Shown here in pieces: positions 42,601 to 53,222 of a DNA stretch of 64,000 bases. The stretch is taken from assembly GCA_030765065.1 (NCBI GenBank), contig CM060990.1, forward strand, positions 278,221,341 through 278,285,340, written 5' to 3'. Positions within the stretch are counted from its first letter, which is position 1. Every line of letters starts with the position of its first letter. A model generated the notes under the pieces. The model was not told where the DNA came from and searched no databases. It was given only the letters and a program-made list of their open reading frames with translations. The position numbers and the translations under genes are program-made. Source of the DNA: Deroplatys truncata (lineage: Eukaryota; Arthropoda; Insecta; Mantodea; Mantidae).

Positions 42601-44748
42601 GATACTTTACCTTTTTCATTATTTATTTAGTTCATTTTTATTTATTAATAAAATGTAATATTCACCTATAATGTTAACCGTATTCATTTATTTTTAATAA
42701 CATATGTAATATTCAGCTATAATGTTAACCGTATTTATTTTTCAGAACCATTCCTACTTGTAAACGTACCTTGGAAAAAATATCTTGAAGCGTGAAGTTC
42801 CTTATCGGACATTTCAAATGATTTATGCTAGCTTTCCTTGGAGTCAACATGGCCGCCGCCGTTCATTCGTTAAACTTTTAAAATGTCTACTTCCGGCATC
42901 TTCGTCGTTCAGCGGAAGGGCCAGCTTTCCGCTCTCTCGGCTAGAGTGCGCGCGCTGCAGGAGGCGATCTGTACTACTAGGGAGGGAGGGAGGGAGGGGA
43001 TGCCAGCTACCTTGCTCGCTGCCATGTGAGGACCGGCACTCGAGTGTGACACTGCATAGAGGAAGGATTGCGCGCGGGCTTTCAGCGAAGTTATCACGCG
43101 TTAACGCCTCGTTACGAGAACTCTGTCCTTTCAGCCATGGATTCATCTAAGTGTTGTAATATTCTTATAAACCCAAAATATATTTTCCCTCAAAAGTAGA
43201 ATTAAACAAAATGTTATTAGTCGTAATAATTATGCACGTGTAATAATCACGTTAACACCCACGCACACATATACGATTCCGACCAGGTGCGCGAGTCAAT
43301 TCATATACACTTAATTACATTAATCAATCAAAAATATTTAATTGTATTCACCGATAAGCGAGACCATTATTTATTTTTTAATAACGCATGTAATATTTAA
43401 CTATAATGTTAACCGCCATCATTTATTTTTAATAACATATGTAATATTCAGCTATAATGTTAACCTATTTATTTTTCAGAGCCACCCCTATGTGTAAACA
43501 AACCTTGGAAAAATATCTTGAAGCGTGAAGTTCCTTATCGGACATTTCAAATGATTTATGCTAGCTTTCCTTGGGGTCAACATGGCCGCCGTGCATTCGT
43601 TAAACTTTTAAAATGTCTACTTCCGGCATCTTCGTCGCTCAGCGGAAGAGCCAGCTTTCCGCTCTCTCGGCTACAGTGCGCTCGCTGCAGGAGGCGATCT
43701 GTACCACGAGGGAGGGAGGGGATGCCAGCTACCTTGCTCGCTGCTATTTTAGGTCCGGCACTCGAGTGTGACACTGCATAGTTGAAGGATTGCGCGCGGG
43801 CTTTCAGCGAAATTATCACACGTTAACGTCTCGTTACGGCAACTCTGTCCTTTCAGCTATGGATTCATCTAAGTGTTGTAATATTCTTATAAACCCAAAA
43901 TATATTTTCCCTCAAAAGTAGAATTAAACAAACTGTTATTAGTCGTAATAATTATACACGTGTAATAATCACCTTAACACCCACGCACACATATACGATG
44001 TCGACCTGGTGCGCGCGAGTCAATTCATATACACTTAATTACATTAATCAATCAAAAATACTTAATCGTATTCATCGATCGAGGAGCATCGTTTAATTAC
44101 ATTAATCAAGATACATGCGGCGGGGATACTTCGATCGAGTGTTTGCGTCCAGCCCTTCAGAGGCGCGATGCCATGACGTTAGCAGTATAGTTCAGGCCGC
44201 AAGCGAGGGATGGTAGTGGTCTGCTTTCGGGAACAATACCATATTACCCACACTTCTCTACAGCAAACATAGGAGGGGGTGTGGCCAGCGCTCCTCCACT
44301 ACTCTACAGTGAGCCATTCAGACCAGCACACTCAAAGAGGGGAGGGTGTAGACAGCGTACGGGGTTAGACCACAAAGGGGAGGGGGTGTGGTCAGCTGTG
44401 TAAGGCCACAAAGAGGGGGTGTGGCCAGCGGCACAGAGCCTGGCGACATTAGGTGAGGCCACAAAGGATGAGTCGTCTTCGGCGGATTTAAGGTAAGGCC
44501 ACAAAGCAAGGGGGGTGGAATCGGCGGCTTTTGAGGGTAAGGCCACAAAGGAAGGGGGTGGAGCCGGCGGCACAGAGCCTGGCGACATTAGGTGAGGCCA
44601 CAAAGGAGGGGTCGTCTTCGACGGCTTTAAGGGTAAGGCCACAAAGCAAGGGGGTGGATTCGGCGGCTTTTAAGGGTAAGACCACAAAGGAAGGGGGTGG
44701 AGTCGGCGGCAATTCTTTGAGGCCCAGAACCCCCATCCTTTTCCTACT
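39620..44748 (-). repeat. Right terminal inverted repeat of the giant element
   Basis: The mirror of 28021-32855. It holds the AT-rich segments with TTATATCAACAGAAACAAT-type repeats (40240-40510), the 64-bp array (41995-42510), two related blocks at about 42660-43380 and 43380-44100 (each with a GC-richer part containing AACATGGCCGCCG and CTTTCCGCTCTCTCGG), and the CTTTGTGG-box array near the end. The second block keeps the 325-bp segment missing from the left arm. Confidence 0.9.
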
Positions 44749-44754
44749 GTCGTG

Positions 44755-45540
44755 AAATCCTGGGTTGGATATGCAGCATATATAGTGCATGACAATTAAG
44801 ACTGCTGCAGATTGTTTACCTATTAATGCAGAACTGGTGTTCACAAAATTTACTACCATTTTTACACAAAAACCGCGAGAATATAATTACTAAGAAATGT
44901 CTACAGCTTTGTTGAGCTTGAGTACAGGAAATTGTTAGGTTACAGTAACACTAAATGTTTAGCATTAATACCAGCACTTGGAAGAGTTATTGCACTTTTT
45001 GAAGGACTGATATCCTATTTTCTTAGTCAGAAAAATTTGCAGTGATAATGAAATATATTTTTTTTGAAAATGTGCTTTACATGAATTACAAGATGAAGGC
45101 GAGATGAAGGTGGAGTATTTCCAGAAAGTATCAAATGGTTCCTGTGATTCATTTACTCAATAATTAAGAGTCTGGACGGACGGATATGAACTGTGTGAGA
45201 AATTTGTATGTACCTTGCTTAACAATATCAAAATGGAATGCTGTTGAAATACGTATACCAATAATCAGAAATGTATCCGTTGAATCAAATGTTGATTTTC
45301 AGTGAACTTGTTTATGTTAAGCAGTTTGCTATTGCAGACAAAATTACGCAGTGGAATAATGAGGAAGCAGTCTATCTGGGAATGGGTAGAAATGTTTCAG
45401 TATTTCTTCCCTCAAAGTTATCATTCAATACATTTTCTAAGGTTGTAGAAGTTGGATTATCACTGTAAGGTACTAATGTGCCTATAGAGAGAGGTTTTGC
45501 AAGCATGAACAAAACGTGAATATCTTTAAAAAAACTGAAT
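44755..45540 (+). pseudogene. hAT transposase, C-terminal half, beyond the giant element
   Basis: The reading resumes as GYAAYIVHDN and KTAADCLPINAELVFTKF (44770-44860), then LLHFLKD-like pieces. It ends with FSKVVEVGLSL, then GTNVPIERGFASMNK (45430-45510), the hAT dimerisation region. Stops and frame changes are frequent. It completes the gene begun at 27339, and SINE-like repeats follow at 45725. Confidence 0.7.
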
Positions 45541-45724
45541 TGAAAGTTAAAGCGCTGAAAGCATCGTTGCTTACCAAGGTAAGTTTAAAATACAGTTGCC
45601 TTGCGTTTTTCAATTACTTTAAGCAAAATAAGGAACCACTGAAGAAAATCCTTCAGGAATATATGTCCAGTAGCCAACAGCTTTATGAGTTTTATAACAT
45701 GATTATTTTATTTGATAATTAACT

Positions 45725-46110
45725 GATCTTTCACGCAAGCCGTGTGTAGGACAAGGTTGGAAAGGTAGAATCAGACTGAAAAATCCAATACCATTGCCAG
45801 GATTTAAACCACAGATCTTCCTGTTTCTGTCCGGTTGCTCTATCCAGCTGAGCTTATACCATGGTAACATGTCGGCAGGGCATTAAATTCCCCAACTGGC
45901 CCGCAATTTTTTCGGTAAATCACAAAGAGATCTCAAATTCATTTTGAGATGACATGTTTCAATGGCGACTTACAATATCGCAAGCACTTTAAGTTCTGGG
46001 TTTAACCAATTATTAAGTCAATCAATGGTAATTAATTGTTCTTTCAAGCAGGCTGTGTGTATGATAAGATTGGTAATGTAGAATCAGGATGAAAGGTTCA
46101 ATACCATGAT
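45725..46110 (-). repeat. tRNA-like dispersed repeat, copy 2 plus part of copy 3, in tandem
   Basis: On the minus strand, AGCTCAGCTGGATAGAGC (box A-like) and GTGGTTTAAATCC (box B-like), then TTTTTCAGTCTGATTCTACC. The upstream half matches 23900-24020. At about 46035-46110 the beginning of a further unit (CTTTCAAGCAGGCTGTGTGT) repeats 45735-45800 in direct order, so the units are arranged head to tail. Confidence 0.7.
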
Positions 46111-48055
46111 TATATCTTTCCAATTTTATTTGGTGTTTATATTTATAGTAATAGCAATGTTACATGTTGTGTATTGTAATATCATTGCCTTTAGTTACCG
46201 TAATGTAATATGCTGAGTATTCTGATAAATATGCATTATATTTATAATACGTAGATAAACAGGCTTTAACATTTTCTAATTGTATTAAATTTCAGGCAAA
46301 ATGCTAATTAAAAAACAATCCGTTGGGAAGTGTTCCGTTTTCAACTTCATAAAATATGGTCGCATTAAAATAAAGTAAACGTCGCACCAAATTATGATTA
46401 TTATCTTTTACTCTGAAAAATCCATATATAAATATAGATACTATGTAATACAGAACAAGGCAAGGCATGTGTTTTACAGACATGTGCACTAAATTCCAAT
46501 AGTTTGTTTTTTTCCAGAACTAAGGAATTGTGAATACGTCATGCCGGAAACAACACCTGGGAATAACATATGACCTACATGTTTCAGCGGGGTGCGCCCT
46601 AGTCACGCTACCTTAAACATGAGTCCTCCTCTGGTCACCTGGGCGTTCTGGTTTGATGTCTGCTGCTCGTTCTCGGAAATGCTGAAAGTAAACCTAGTCC
46701 TATCGTTGCAATCTCAGGGGTGTGGATGAAGACACATCATGACCACGTGTTAAGCTCTAAAACTGGACTTTATTCCAGGAACAACAAATAAAATTATTCA
46801 CAATTATTATTAGGTACTCTATTTGTTTTACGTCACTTTAACTACAGGGTCCTATCGCGATCAGATCTGTTAGTGGATAAATCTTAGATCGAGGTGTGCT
46901 GGACAGTTAGCCTTCTAGGTCTCATCCCTGTAACTACCCGCTCGTCGTGTCCACAGAGACCCTAATGCATAGCAACTGGATCTTCTGCTTCGTGTCATGC
47001 AGATGACATTGGGGTGCCGTCCAGTCTAACTGCTGCTCACCATATAGAAATGCGGACAGTTAGCCTTCTAGGCCTCATCCCTGTAACCACCCGCTTCGAC
47101 GTGTCCACAGAGACCCTAGCGCATAGAAACTGGATCTTCTGCTTCCTGTCGTGCAGATGGCACTAGGATGCCGTCCAGTCTACCTGTTTACATTGTCTGT
47201 GGATAGATAGCACAGCATTCGCTATTACCACCTATGTTTCATTTTTACTGTTGTTTTAGACTTACGGTGGAATTAAATATTAAAGTATTAAATATCCAAT
47301 CCGATATTTACCTTAGCGGCTGAGGGAAACCACGAAAAAAGCTCAGTTAAATTGGTGGGCCCACTGGATTTGAACCCGGGACCTCACGAATGCGGGTCAC
47401 AGACGTTACCGCCTGAGTCAGCCCGCCCGGTTCCTTCACAACGTACTAGATCCAGCATCTCTTCTCACTGTCAGTAGCAAAGCAAAGGTGTGTCAAATTT
47501 TGCGCGAATTCCTGCTTTTATACACAGATGTCCTGACGCGAACTTTTGCGCCACTATTTGTATCTTTTGATTAGCAACTGCTTAGCATAATGTGATAGTT
47601 ATTTTTTTTTTTCAATTTTTAGAAGTCGGGCTTCAATTGACTCTTGGGAAATCGTCTCCTATCTCCATCCCTTTCACACCGACTTTCTCTCTCGTACAGT
47701 CTCTCATTTTACCCAACTTGCCGTTCTGCAACTGATGCTTCCAGGAACTTCACTCTATCCCTTTTCTTTTTCTACCACTGGTCCTCTCTCTCTCTCTCTC
47801 TCTCTCTCGTTGCAGCTGCTGTTTTCCAAATCAATACAATGTTATACACATGATATACACGATATTCTGATATTTTATAATATGTACTATTCACAATGAT
47901 ATTTACAATCCTTCTTTTCATTATATGTATTCTATTTACATCTTATATCCCTGTACTTAATCTTCCGTGTAATTTATTCTCTGCTGTATTGTTTAGCATA
48001 TATGTGCTTATTGATTATTATTGATATATGTGAATCTTGATTATTTACATATCTA
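46111..48055. other. Intergenic; tandem duplication, SINE piece, (CT)n tract
   Basis: No gene is seen. A unit of about 152 bp is duplicated at 46899-47195 (GGACAGTTAGCCTTCTAGG starts each). A minus-strand SINE lies at 47300-47440 with TGACTCAGGCGGTAACGTC and CCCGGGTTCAAATCC. A (CT)n microsatellite is at 47783-47808. Confidence 0.7.
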
Positions 48056-48479
48056 CAGTGCCTGGCCGTATTATTAGATGCACATTGCCTATTTTACATT
48101 TCACTGAATTCTGAGGACTAGCTTAATAATTATGCTCATCTATCATTGTGAACCTTACTGAACAATGTTAGGGGACTATTGTTGTCTACAATGAATGTGT
48201 AATATGCTGTTTTTGTGTTCTAAGAGTTGAAATTGTTGCTTCCCAAACATTAGTTGCGGTAGTGCTAACAAAATAGAAGACACATTTTAAGCTTGTGCTA
48301 ACAATACTTAAATTTGTCAGTTCATTTATAATTTGAAAGGTGAAATTTGTGATTTTGCATTTTCTTAGTATGAATCTTTTTGAAAAATATTAAATGCTCA
48401 CAAACATAATTGGTAAATCATTTGATATGACATCTTAAAAAGTTACAGAGGTAAAAACACCATTCAATACTAATTTTTC

Positions 48480-49800
48480 TTCAAGTTTGAAATTTATCGA
48501 AGATTGGAGTGGATGATTCAACTGTGAGACGAATTAAAACGAAAATTGAATGTAGTATGAAACTAACCCCACAAAGAATGAAGATGTGGGTAGAAATAAA
48601 TTTTCACACCAAAAGCAGTATGTTGCTTAAAAAAGATTTCTGAAAGAAATAGGTTTGCCAGTGCAAAATAAATTAAATTCAAGTTTCTTGAAGATAGTGG
48701 GATTGCTTCATCTGAAAGAACTGTTAGGTCGACCTTTCAGAAACAAATTTAAAAGCCCACAGGCATACCAAGGAGCCCAAATTAACGGCTTCTGTGGCTG
48801 CAAAACGATAAAGGAACACAAGGACAAAGAGTTGAACTTATGGAAATTGGTAAATATGATAATCTTCATTATAAAAAAATCCTCTATTGAATCGAACTTC
48901 ACATTTGAAATGCATTATCATGAACCAAAGTTCACACTTGAAACAAATTTACATAGACTTTTTTTTGTTTCAAGTTGGTTTTAGTGATGAAAGCCCTTTT
49001 GAAATTCTGGCAAACAGAACTGATCCAGTAGAACGTGGTTTCCGGGTTTATAGGCCGTGGTGCAGTCGATGAGATTTCACCTGACGTTTTGCTCCAGCTC
49101 CGTCGGGCACCTTCAGAGTAAGCAAATCCTGGCTGGTTTACAATTACACTAGTTGTAAACCGGCAGAAGTCACTGCAACTACACTCTTGTTGTAAATCAG
49201 CCAGGAGTCACTTACTCTGAAGATGCCCGACGGAGTTAGGGGCGAAACGTCAGGTGAAGTCTCAGCGATTGGACCATGGCCTAGAAGCCCGGAAACTACA
49301 TTCCACTAGATTAACGCTGGCCGTGAAAACCTAAGCACGTACAAACAAAGCTAAGTTTGTCGAAGGCATTCTGGTGAAAGGTATCAATCAGATTGTGTTG
49401 TGTAGACTGTAAAACATCCCATGAAAGTCGTGGTAAGGTCAGTCATCATCGGCAAAAGCACTGGACATTCTAATATTTTCCAAAGGACAATGCGGCAGGA
49501 TCAGTATAAGGGAATGTTGAGAAGTAGGCTGCTGCCTCAAACAGACTAATTCCCAAATGGAGAACCATTTGTTTTTATGCAAGATGGAGCAAGATGTCAC
49601 ACTGCAAAATCAATGATAGCGTTTTTGAGAGAGAGCAGATCATGCCTTTGTTGCCCTGGCCTGGAAATTCACCGGATATAAACCGCATTGAAAATGCCTG
49701 GAAGCTAGTGAAGGAAAAAGTGACAAAGAAAACGATTACTACGAAAACTCAATTTATTGAAAAGATAATAGAAGTCTAGAATCATCATTCACATATACAA
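48480..49800 (+). pseudogene. Tc1 transposase, decayed
   Basis: The N-terminal helix-turn-helix reading has VDDSTVRR (48500-48530). The first catalytic block reads FSDESPFEIL (about 48983), after which the MITE interrupts. The rest reads VKHPMKVVVRS, GTMRQDQYKGMLRS-like, GEPFVFMQDGARCHTAKSM and PGNSPDINRIENAWKLVK (second and third catalytic blocks), to about 49780. Several frameshifts and stops. The order and length match Tc1-family enzymes of about 340 residues. Confidence 0.78.
49031..49306. mobile_element. Palindromic MITE in the Tc1 transposase
   Basis: Arms of about 95 bp mirror each other (TTTCCGGGTTTATAGGCC / TTTCCGGGCTTCTAGGCC; TTTCACCTGACGTTTTGC / CTTCACCTGACGTTTCGC; CTCCGTCGGGCACCTTCAG / CTCCGTCGGGCATCTTCAG). 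A small loop holds a further hairpin around TTGTAAACCGGCAG. The ends look like TA-flanked. I recall similar palindromic units as common in arthropods. Confidence 0.8.
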
Positions 49801-50416
49801 CAGACAGTTCAGGCATGTATAAGTAGTCTGCCAAAGTGAATCAAAGCATTAATAGCTTTCAAAGATGGCTAGAATTAATACTAAAAGTTCACTAAATTGT
49901 AAGCATTTGGCAGCAATTCATAAATATATCCAGTCATCACCGTAGTGTATATATTATACTTTAAATTCTTCATCAATGTTTAAAGAAAGGTAATTGTACA
50001 ATGCAGGCAAGTAGAAATAAAACTAAAAACCAAATTAGTTACGTTTTTGCCTCCTAACCTCATACTGTTTTGAAAACTCATCGTGCGTCTAATAATGTGG
50101 CCAGGCACAGTGTGTGTATTGGTTATGCGTAGGTATTCCCCTATAACGCATATCTCTGGTATATATCACCATTAAACCATAAACAACTTAAGAAATATGT
50201 CATGCAACTTTACATAGAATGACCAAAGAATTGCATGAGCACATTCATTAAGTAAGTGGCTAGTGCAGCATTTTAAACTTAAGCTTAGGGAGATAAGTTA
50301 TTATATTATCAACATAGCCGACAAAAATCTTATATACACCATGGCCGAAACAAGGGGGTTCCAAATGTATCTCCAGATCGCGGATCTAGAGAATGTAGGT
50401 TCCCGACCCGAATATA

Positions 50417-51745
50417 CGAGGGCGGATCGAAAAGTAACGCAGAATAATTTTTTTCTGCCTTGGTATTGCAGCTGGAATGTTGCAATTTCACACAGATATA
50501 GCTTGAAGTTTTCATTACAGAGAGTATTTTCTGTTTCATGTGCAGCTCTAGCGAGAGAAGCGTGAACTACGCAACAAAGATGGCGCACATGTTACTGTCC
50601 TCCACGTGTGAAGAACAGAGGGGTGTGGTTCGATATTTGTGGGCCAAAAGGTATAAACCAAGTGACATTCACAGGTACATGCGTGGCGTGTATGGGGATG
50701 ATTGTATGGACCATAGCAATATCTCCAGGTTGTGTGCATTCTCCCTAGAGGGCCGTGTGAACTCTAGTAATTCGCCACGCTCCGGGAGGCCGGTAACAGC
50801 TGCAACCCCGCAGAATGTCAGAGGCATTGAGGCGGCAATTTTGAACGACCGGTGTGTGCAACTGCGAACCTTATCGCAACAGTTCAACATTTCCTATGGT
50901 GCAGTGTGCGATATTTTTCATGACACGTTGAAATTCCCTAAAGTTATAGCTCGCTGAGTGCCTAAGAAACTGACAGACAACCACAAGGGCCAACGAATGA
51001 TGAGCTTGGATCACCTAACGCGCTACACCGCAGAAGGGCATGACTTTCTGAAAGGAATCGTCACTAGTGATGAGCCGTGGACATACTACTACACGCCCGA
51101 AACCAAGCAGGCAAGTATGGAGTGGAAACATGCTGGTTTCCCAGTGAAGAAAAAATTCAAAGATACTCACTTTGCAAGGAAAGTGCTTGTGACGATGTTC
51201 TGGGATATGCATGGTGTTGTATTGGTGGACTTTGCTGAACACGGGACCACTGTGAATGCTGCAGCTGTATGAAAACTTTGGTGAAGCTGCATCGTACGCT
51301 TCGTGACAAACGCCACAACATGAATGCTGACGATGCCAATATTCTTCATGACAATGCTCGCCCCCATGTTGCTGCTGCTGTTCGTCAGAAAATCACCAAA
51401 TTTGGTTGAGAGGTGATCCAGCATCCACCATACAGTCCGGACCTTGCACCGTCGGACTTTCATCTGTTTGGATCCATGAAGAAATTCCTGGCCGGCCAAC
51501 GCTTGCGACAGACGCGGAAGTGAAATCAGCAGTCCACAGATGGATATAATCCAAGGAAACGGACTTCTACGAACAGGGCATATTCAAACTGGTATCACGA
51601 TAGGAGAAATGTGTTGAGAAACTTGGTGACTATGTCGAAAAGTAGGTAAAAGGAGTAAGTTCATTTGTGATGGTTTTTTTGTTGTTTTAACTATTAAACT
51701 TTTTTGTAAAAAAGCTATTATGCATTACTTTTTTATTCGCCATTT
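50417..51745 (+). mobile_element. mariner transposon
   Basis: 1,329 bp flanked by TA (50415-50416, 51746-51747). The ends are CGAGGGCGGATCGAAAAGTAA at 50417 (one base over the core repeat) and AAATGGCGAATAAAAAAGTA read inward from 51745. It holds one decayed transposase gene. Confidence 0.85.
50581..51650 (+). pseudogene. mariner transposase, decayed
   Basis: ATG at 50581 (MAHMLLSSTCEEQRGVVR). An N-terminal HTH region is followed by a second HTH. An in-frame TGA at 50955-50957 interrupts, then the reading continues through VTSDEPWTYYYTPETKQ (first catalytic block). A frameshift near 51270 precedes HDNARPHVAAAVRQK and HPPYSPDLAPSDFHLFG, the second and third catalytic blocks of the DD34D enzyme. 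A further TGA splits these. All motifs are in the right order for a protein of about 350 residues. Confidence 0.85.
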
Positions 51746-51962
51746 TAGCCTGGTTATTTAATGTGCTGGAAATATTTTTGTTTCAAAGATTTTTTTATTA
51801 AGAATAAGATTCTACGGACGATAATCTATTGACAAACTCGTGAACATTTGGAAAAGGAAGAATAAATCCAACTGAAGGACAAAAGCATGAGATGCCTAAC
51901 TCACTATCATGATACTCTCAAAATTAATTTATTTCCCTATGCTGTGAAAAACTTTTGAAACC

Positions 51963-52385
51963 ACAAGGAATCTGAAAGAAGAGGCAAATTTTTATGGTAT
52001 TATTGATGCGAATTCCAACGTCTTCCACCAAGAAGAGAATTTTCTCATTCTGTGTTATGCTTTTCAAAACAAAGAAGTACATTCATTTGAGTATGTGAGA
52101 GATTTATTGAATTTAAGAACTTCAGTAGGAAAACAGGTGAGGCAATAACTGATGAAATACTATCCACCTTAGAAGCTCTTAAATTTCCGCTTGGATATTG
52201 CCGAACACAAGGTTACGACAACGGCTCGTACCTGCGGAAACAAATCGGTGGACTTCAATCAAGAATACTTGTTTGGGAGGGAGACGAATTTTCCATGTTT
52301 CCCACTGCGGAGCACACTTATTGAACAGTGATTGATGTTAACGCGGCCAAGCTGAATCATAAGCTACTGACATTTTTTTTGCAAA
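51963..52385 (+). pseudogene. hAT (ZMYM1/DUF4371-like) transposase fragment
   Basis: The reading KTGEAITDEILSTLEALKF, GYCRTQGYDNGSYLRKQ and IGGLQSRIL matches the QGYDNG...GVQ.RI core of DUF4371-type hAT enzymes. HTY and LNHKLL-like remnants follow. Stops and a frameshift near 52140 break it, and no N- or C-terminal regions remain. Confidence 0.65.
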
Positions 52386-53218
52386 GAATGGAAATCTGTG
52401 CTCTTTAGATAAAAAATATACAATAGTTATACTGCAGTTTTTATTTGAGCGTTATTATACACAGTATCTTTTACAGTAAAACCACATTCCGCACAACTCA
52501 TTGACATTGGCGCATGTCACAGGGATAGCCACAATAAAAAATGGGAGGGCCATCAGCATATTTCTCTCCTTAAAAAAATTACGAACAAATTACGAAAAGA
52601 GGGGAGTGGCTTAAAACTCTGGGTCCAGGGCCCACAATTTCATATGGGGGCCATAACGCTCACACAACAGCTCGGATATTATATTAATAGCGATTTGAAT
52701 GTAGCAATCACGCAATATAACACCGTATTTATCTACCATATACCTAGAATGTAGGGGAAATATTGCATTGTACTAAAAATTATATGTAGAGATTTCACAT
52801 AAAATTCATGTTTTTAGACCCCCTGAATAAAAAAGCATTTTTATAAAAAATCTCCGCGCGTGTGCGTGGGAACAAAATCACTCAAAAACGAACGGTCGGA
52901 TAAATACGAAAATTGGTATTTCTTTTGAAGTATGTCAGATACACATCCGCAGTGTTTTGTTTTCTGAGTGTGGGGCATTTGTTTCTCTGTATCACACAAT
53001 TGGTATGTTGCGTTCTGGCGTGGCCATGTATAATAACGCGGAGACACAGCGTCTCGCATACTCGTAGGGCCATGTCGTACCTCTGAAGCTAAAACAATGT
53101 TAATAAATCTCTATTTAAACCTTTACTTCTCGTGACTCTTGATGCATTAAACAGTTCACATGATACCTTAATATGTTATGGGTCCAGCGTAGTGTGACTT
53201 TTGATTTGAGGGACGCAA
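52386..53218. other. AT-rich stretch, no gene seen
   Basis: No supported coding region or recognisable repeat. Confidence 0.5.
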
Positions 53219-53222
53219 TTAA

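Larger units (their letters stand above)
28021..44748. mobile_element. Giant inverted-repeat element, 16.7 kb, Polinton-like ends
   Basis: The outermost bases are AGTAGGAAAAGGATGGGGGT at 28021 and the same sequence read inward from 44748. Directly outside, GTCGTG occurs on both sides (28015-28020, 44749-44754), and joining the flanks through one copy restores hAT coding sequence. Inverted arms of 4.8 and 5.1 kb surround a 6.8-kb core with a promoter, a spliced gene, a possible second gene, tandem arrays and SINEs. Termini 5'-AG, a 6-bp duplication and 15-20 kb size are traits of Polinton/Maverick elements, but their usual arms are far shorter and none of their core genes is visible here. Best reading: a non-autonomous or new kind of giant DNA element. 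Confidence 0.88.
48056..50110 (+). mobile_element. Tc1-type transposon with nested MITE
   Basis: The inverted ends are CAGTGCCTGGCCGTATTATT at 48056 and CTGTGCCTGGCCACATTATT read inward from 50110, continuing as TAGAYGCAC. The left flank is TA. The right flank is TG, so the second TA has probably mutated. The transposase is on the plus strand and a 276-bp palindromic MITE sits in its middle. Without the MITE the length is about 1.78 kb. Confidence 0.82.

Noticed and set aside
42785-43150. Repeated 80-120-codon frames starting MKREVPYRTFQMIY
   Set aside because: The same block occurs several times in both arms with frame-breaking differences. No domain, splice or promoter signal marks it as coding.
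28021-44748. Reading the giant element as a complete Polinton or an integrated virus
   Set aside because: No polymerase, integrase, ATPase, protease or capsid reading was found on either strand of the core. Only the end structure agrees.
47644-47853. Ser/Leu-rich open frame
   Set aside because: Driven by a (CT)n tract. No other support.
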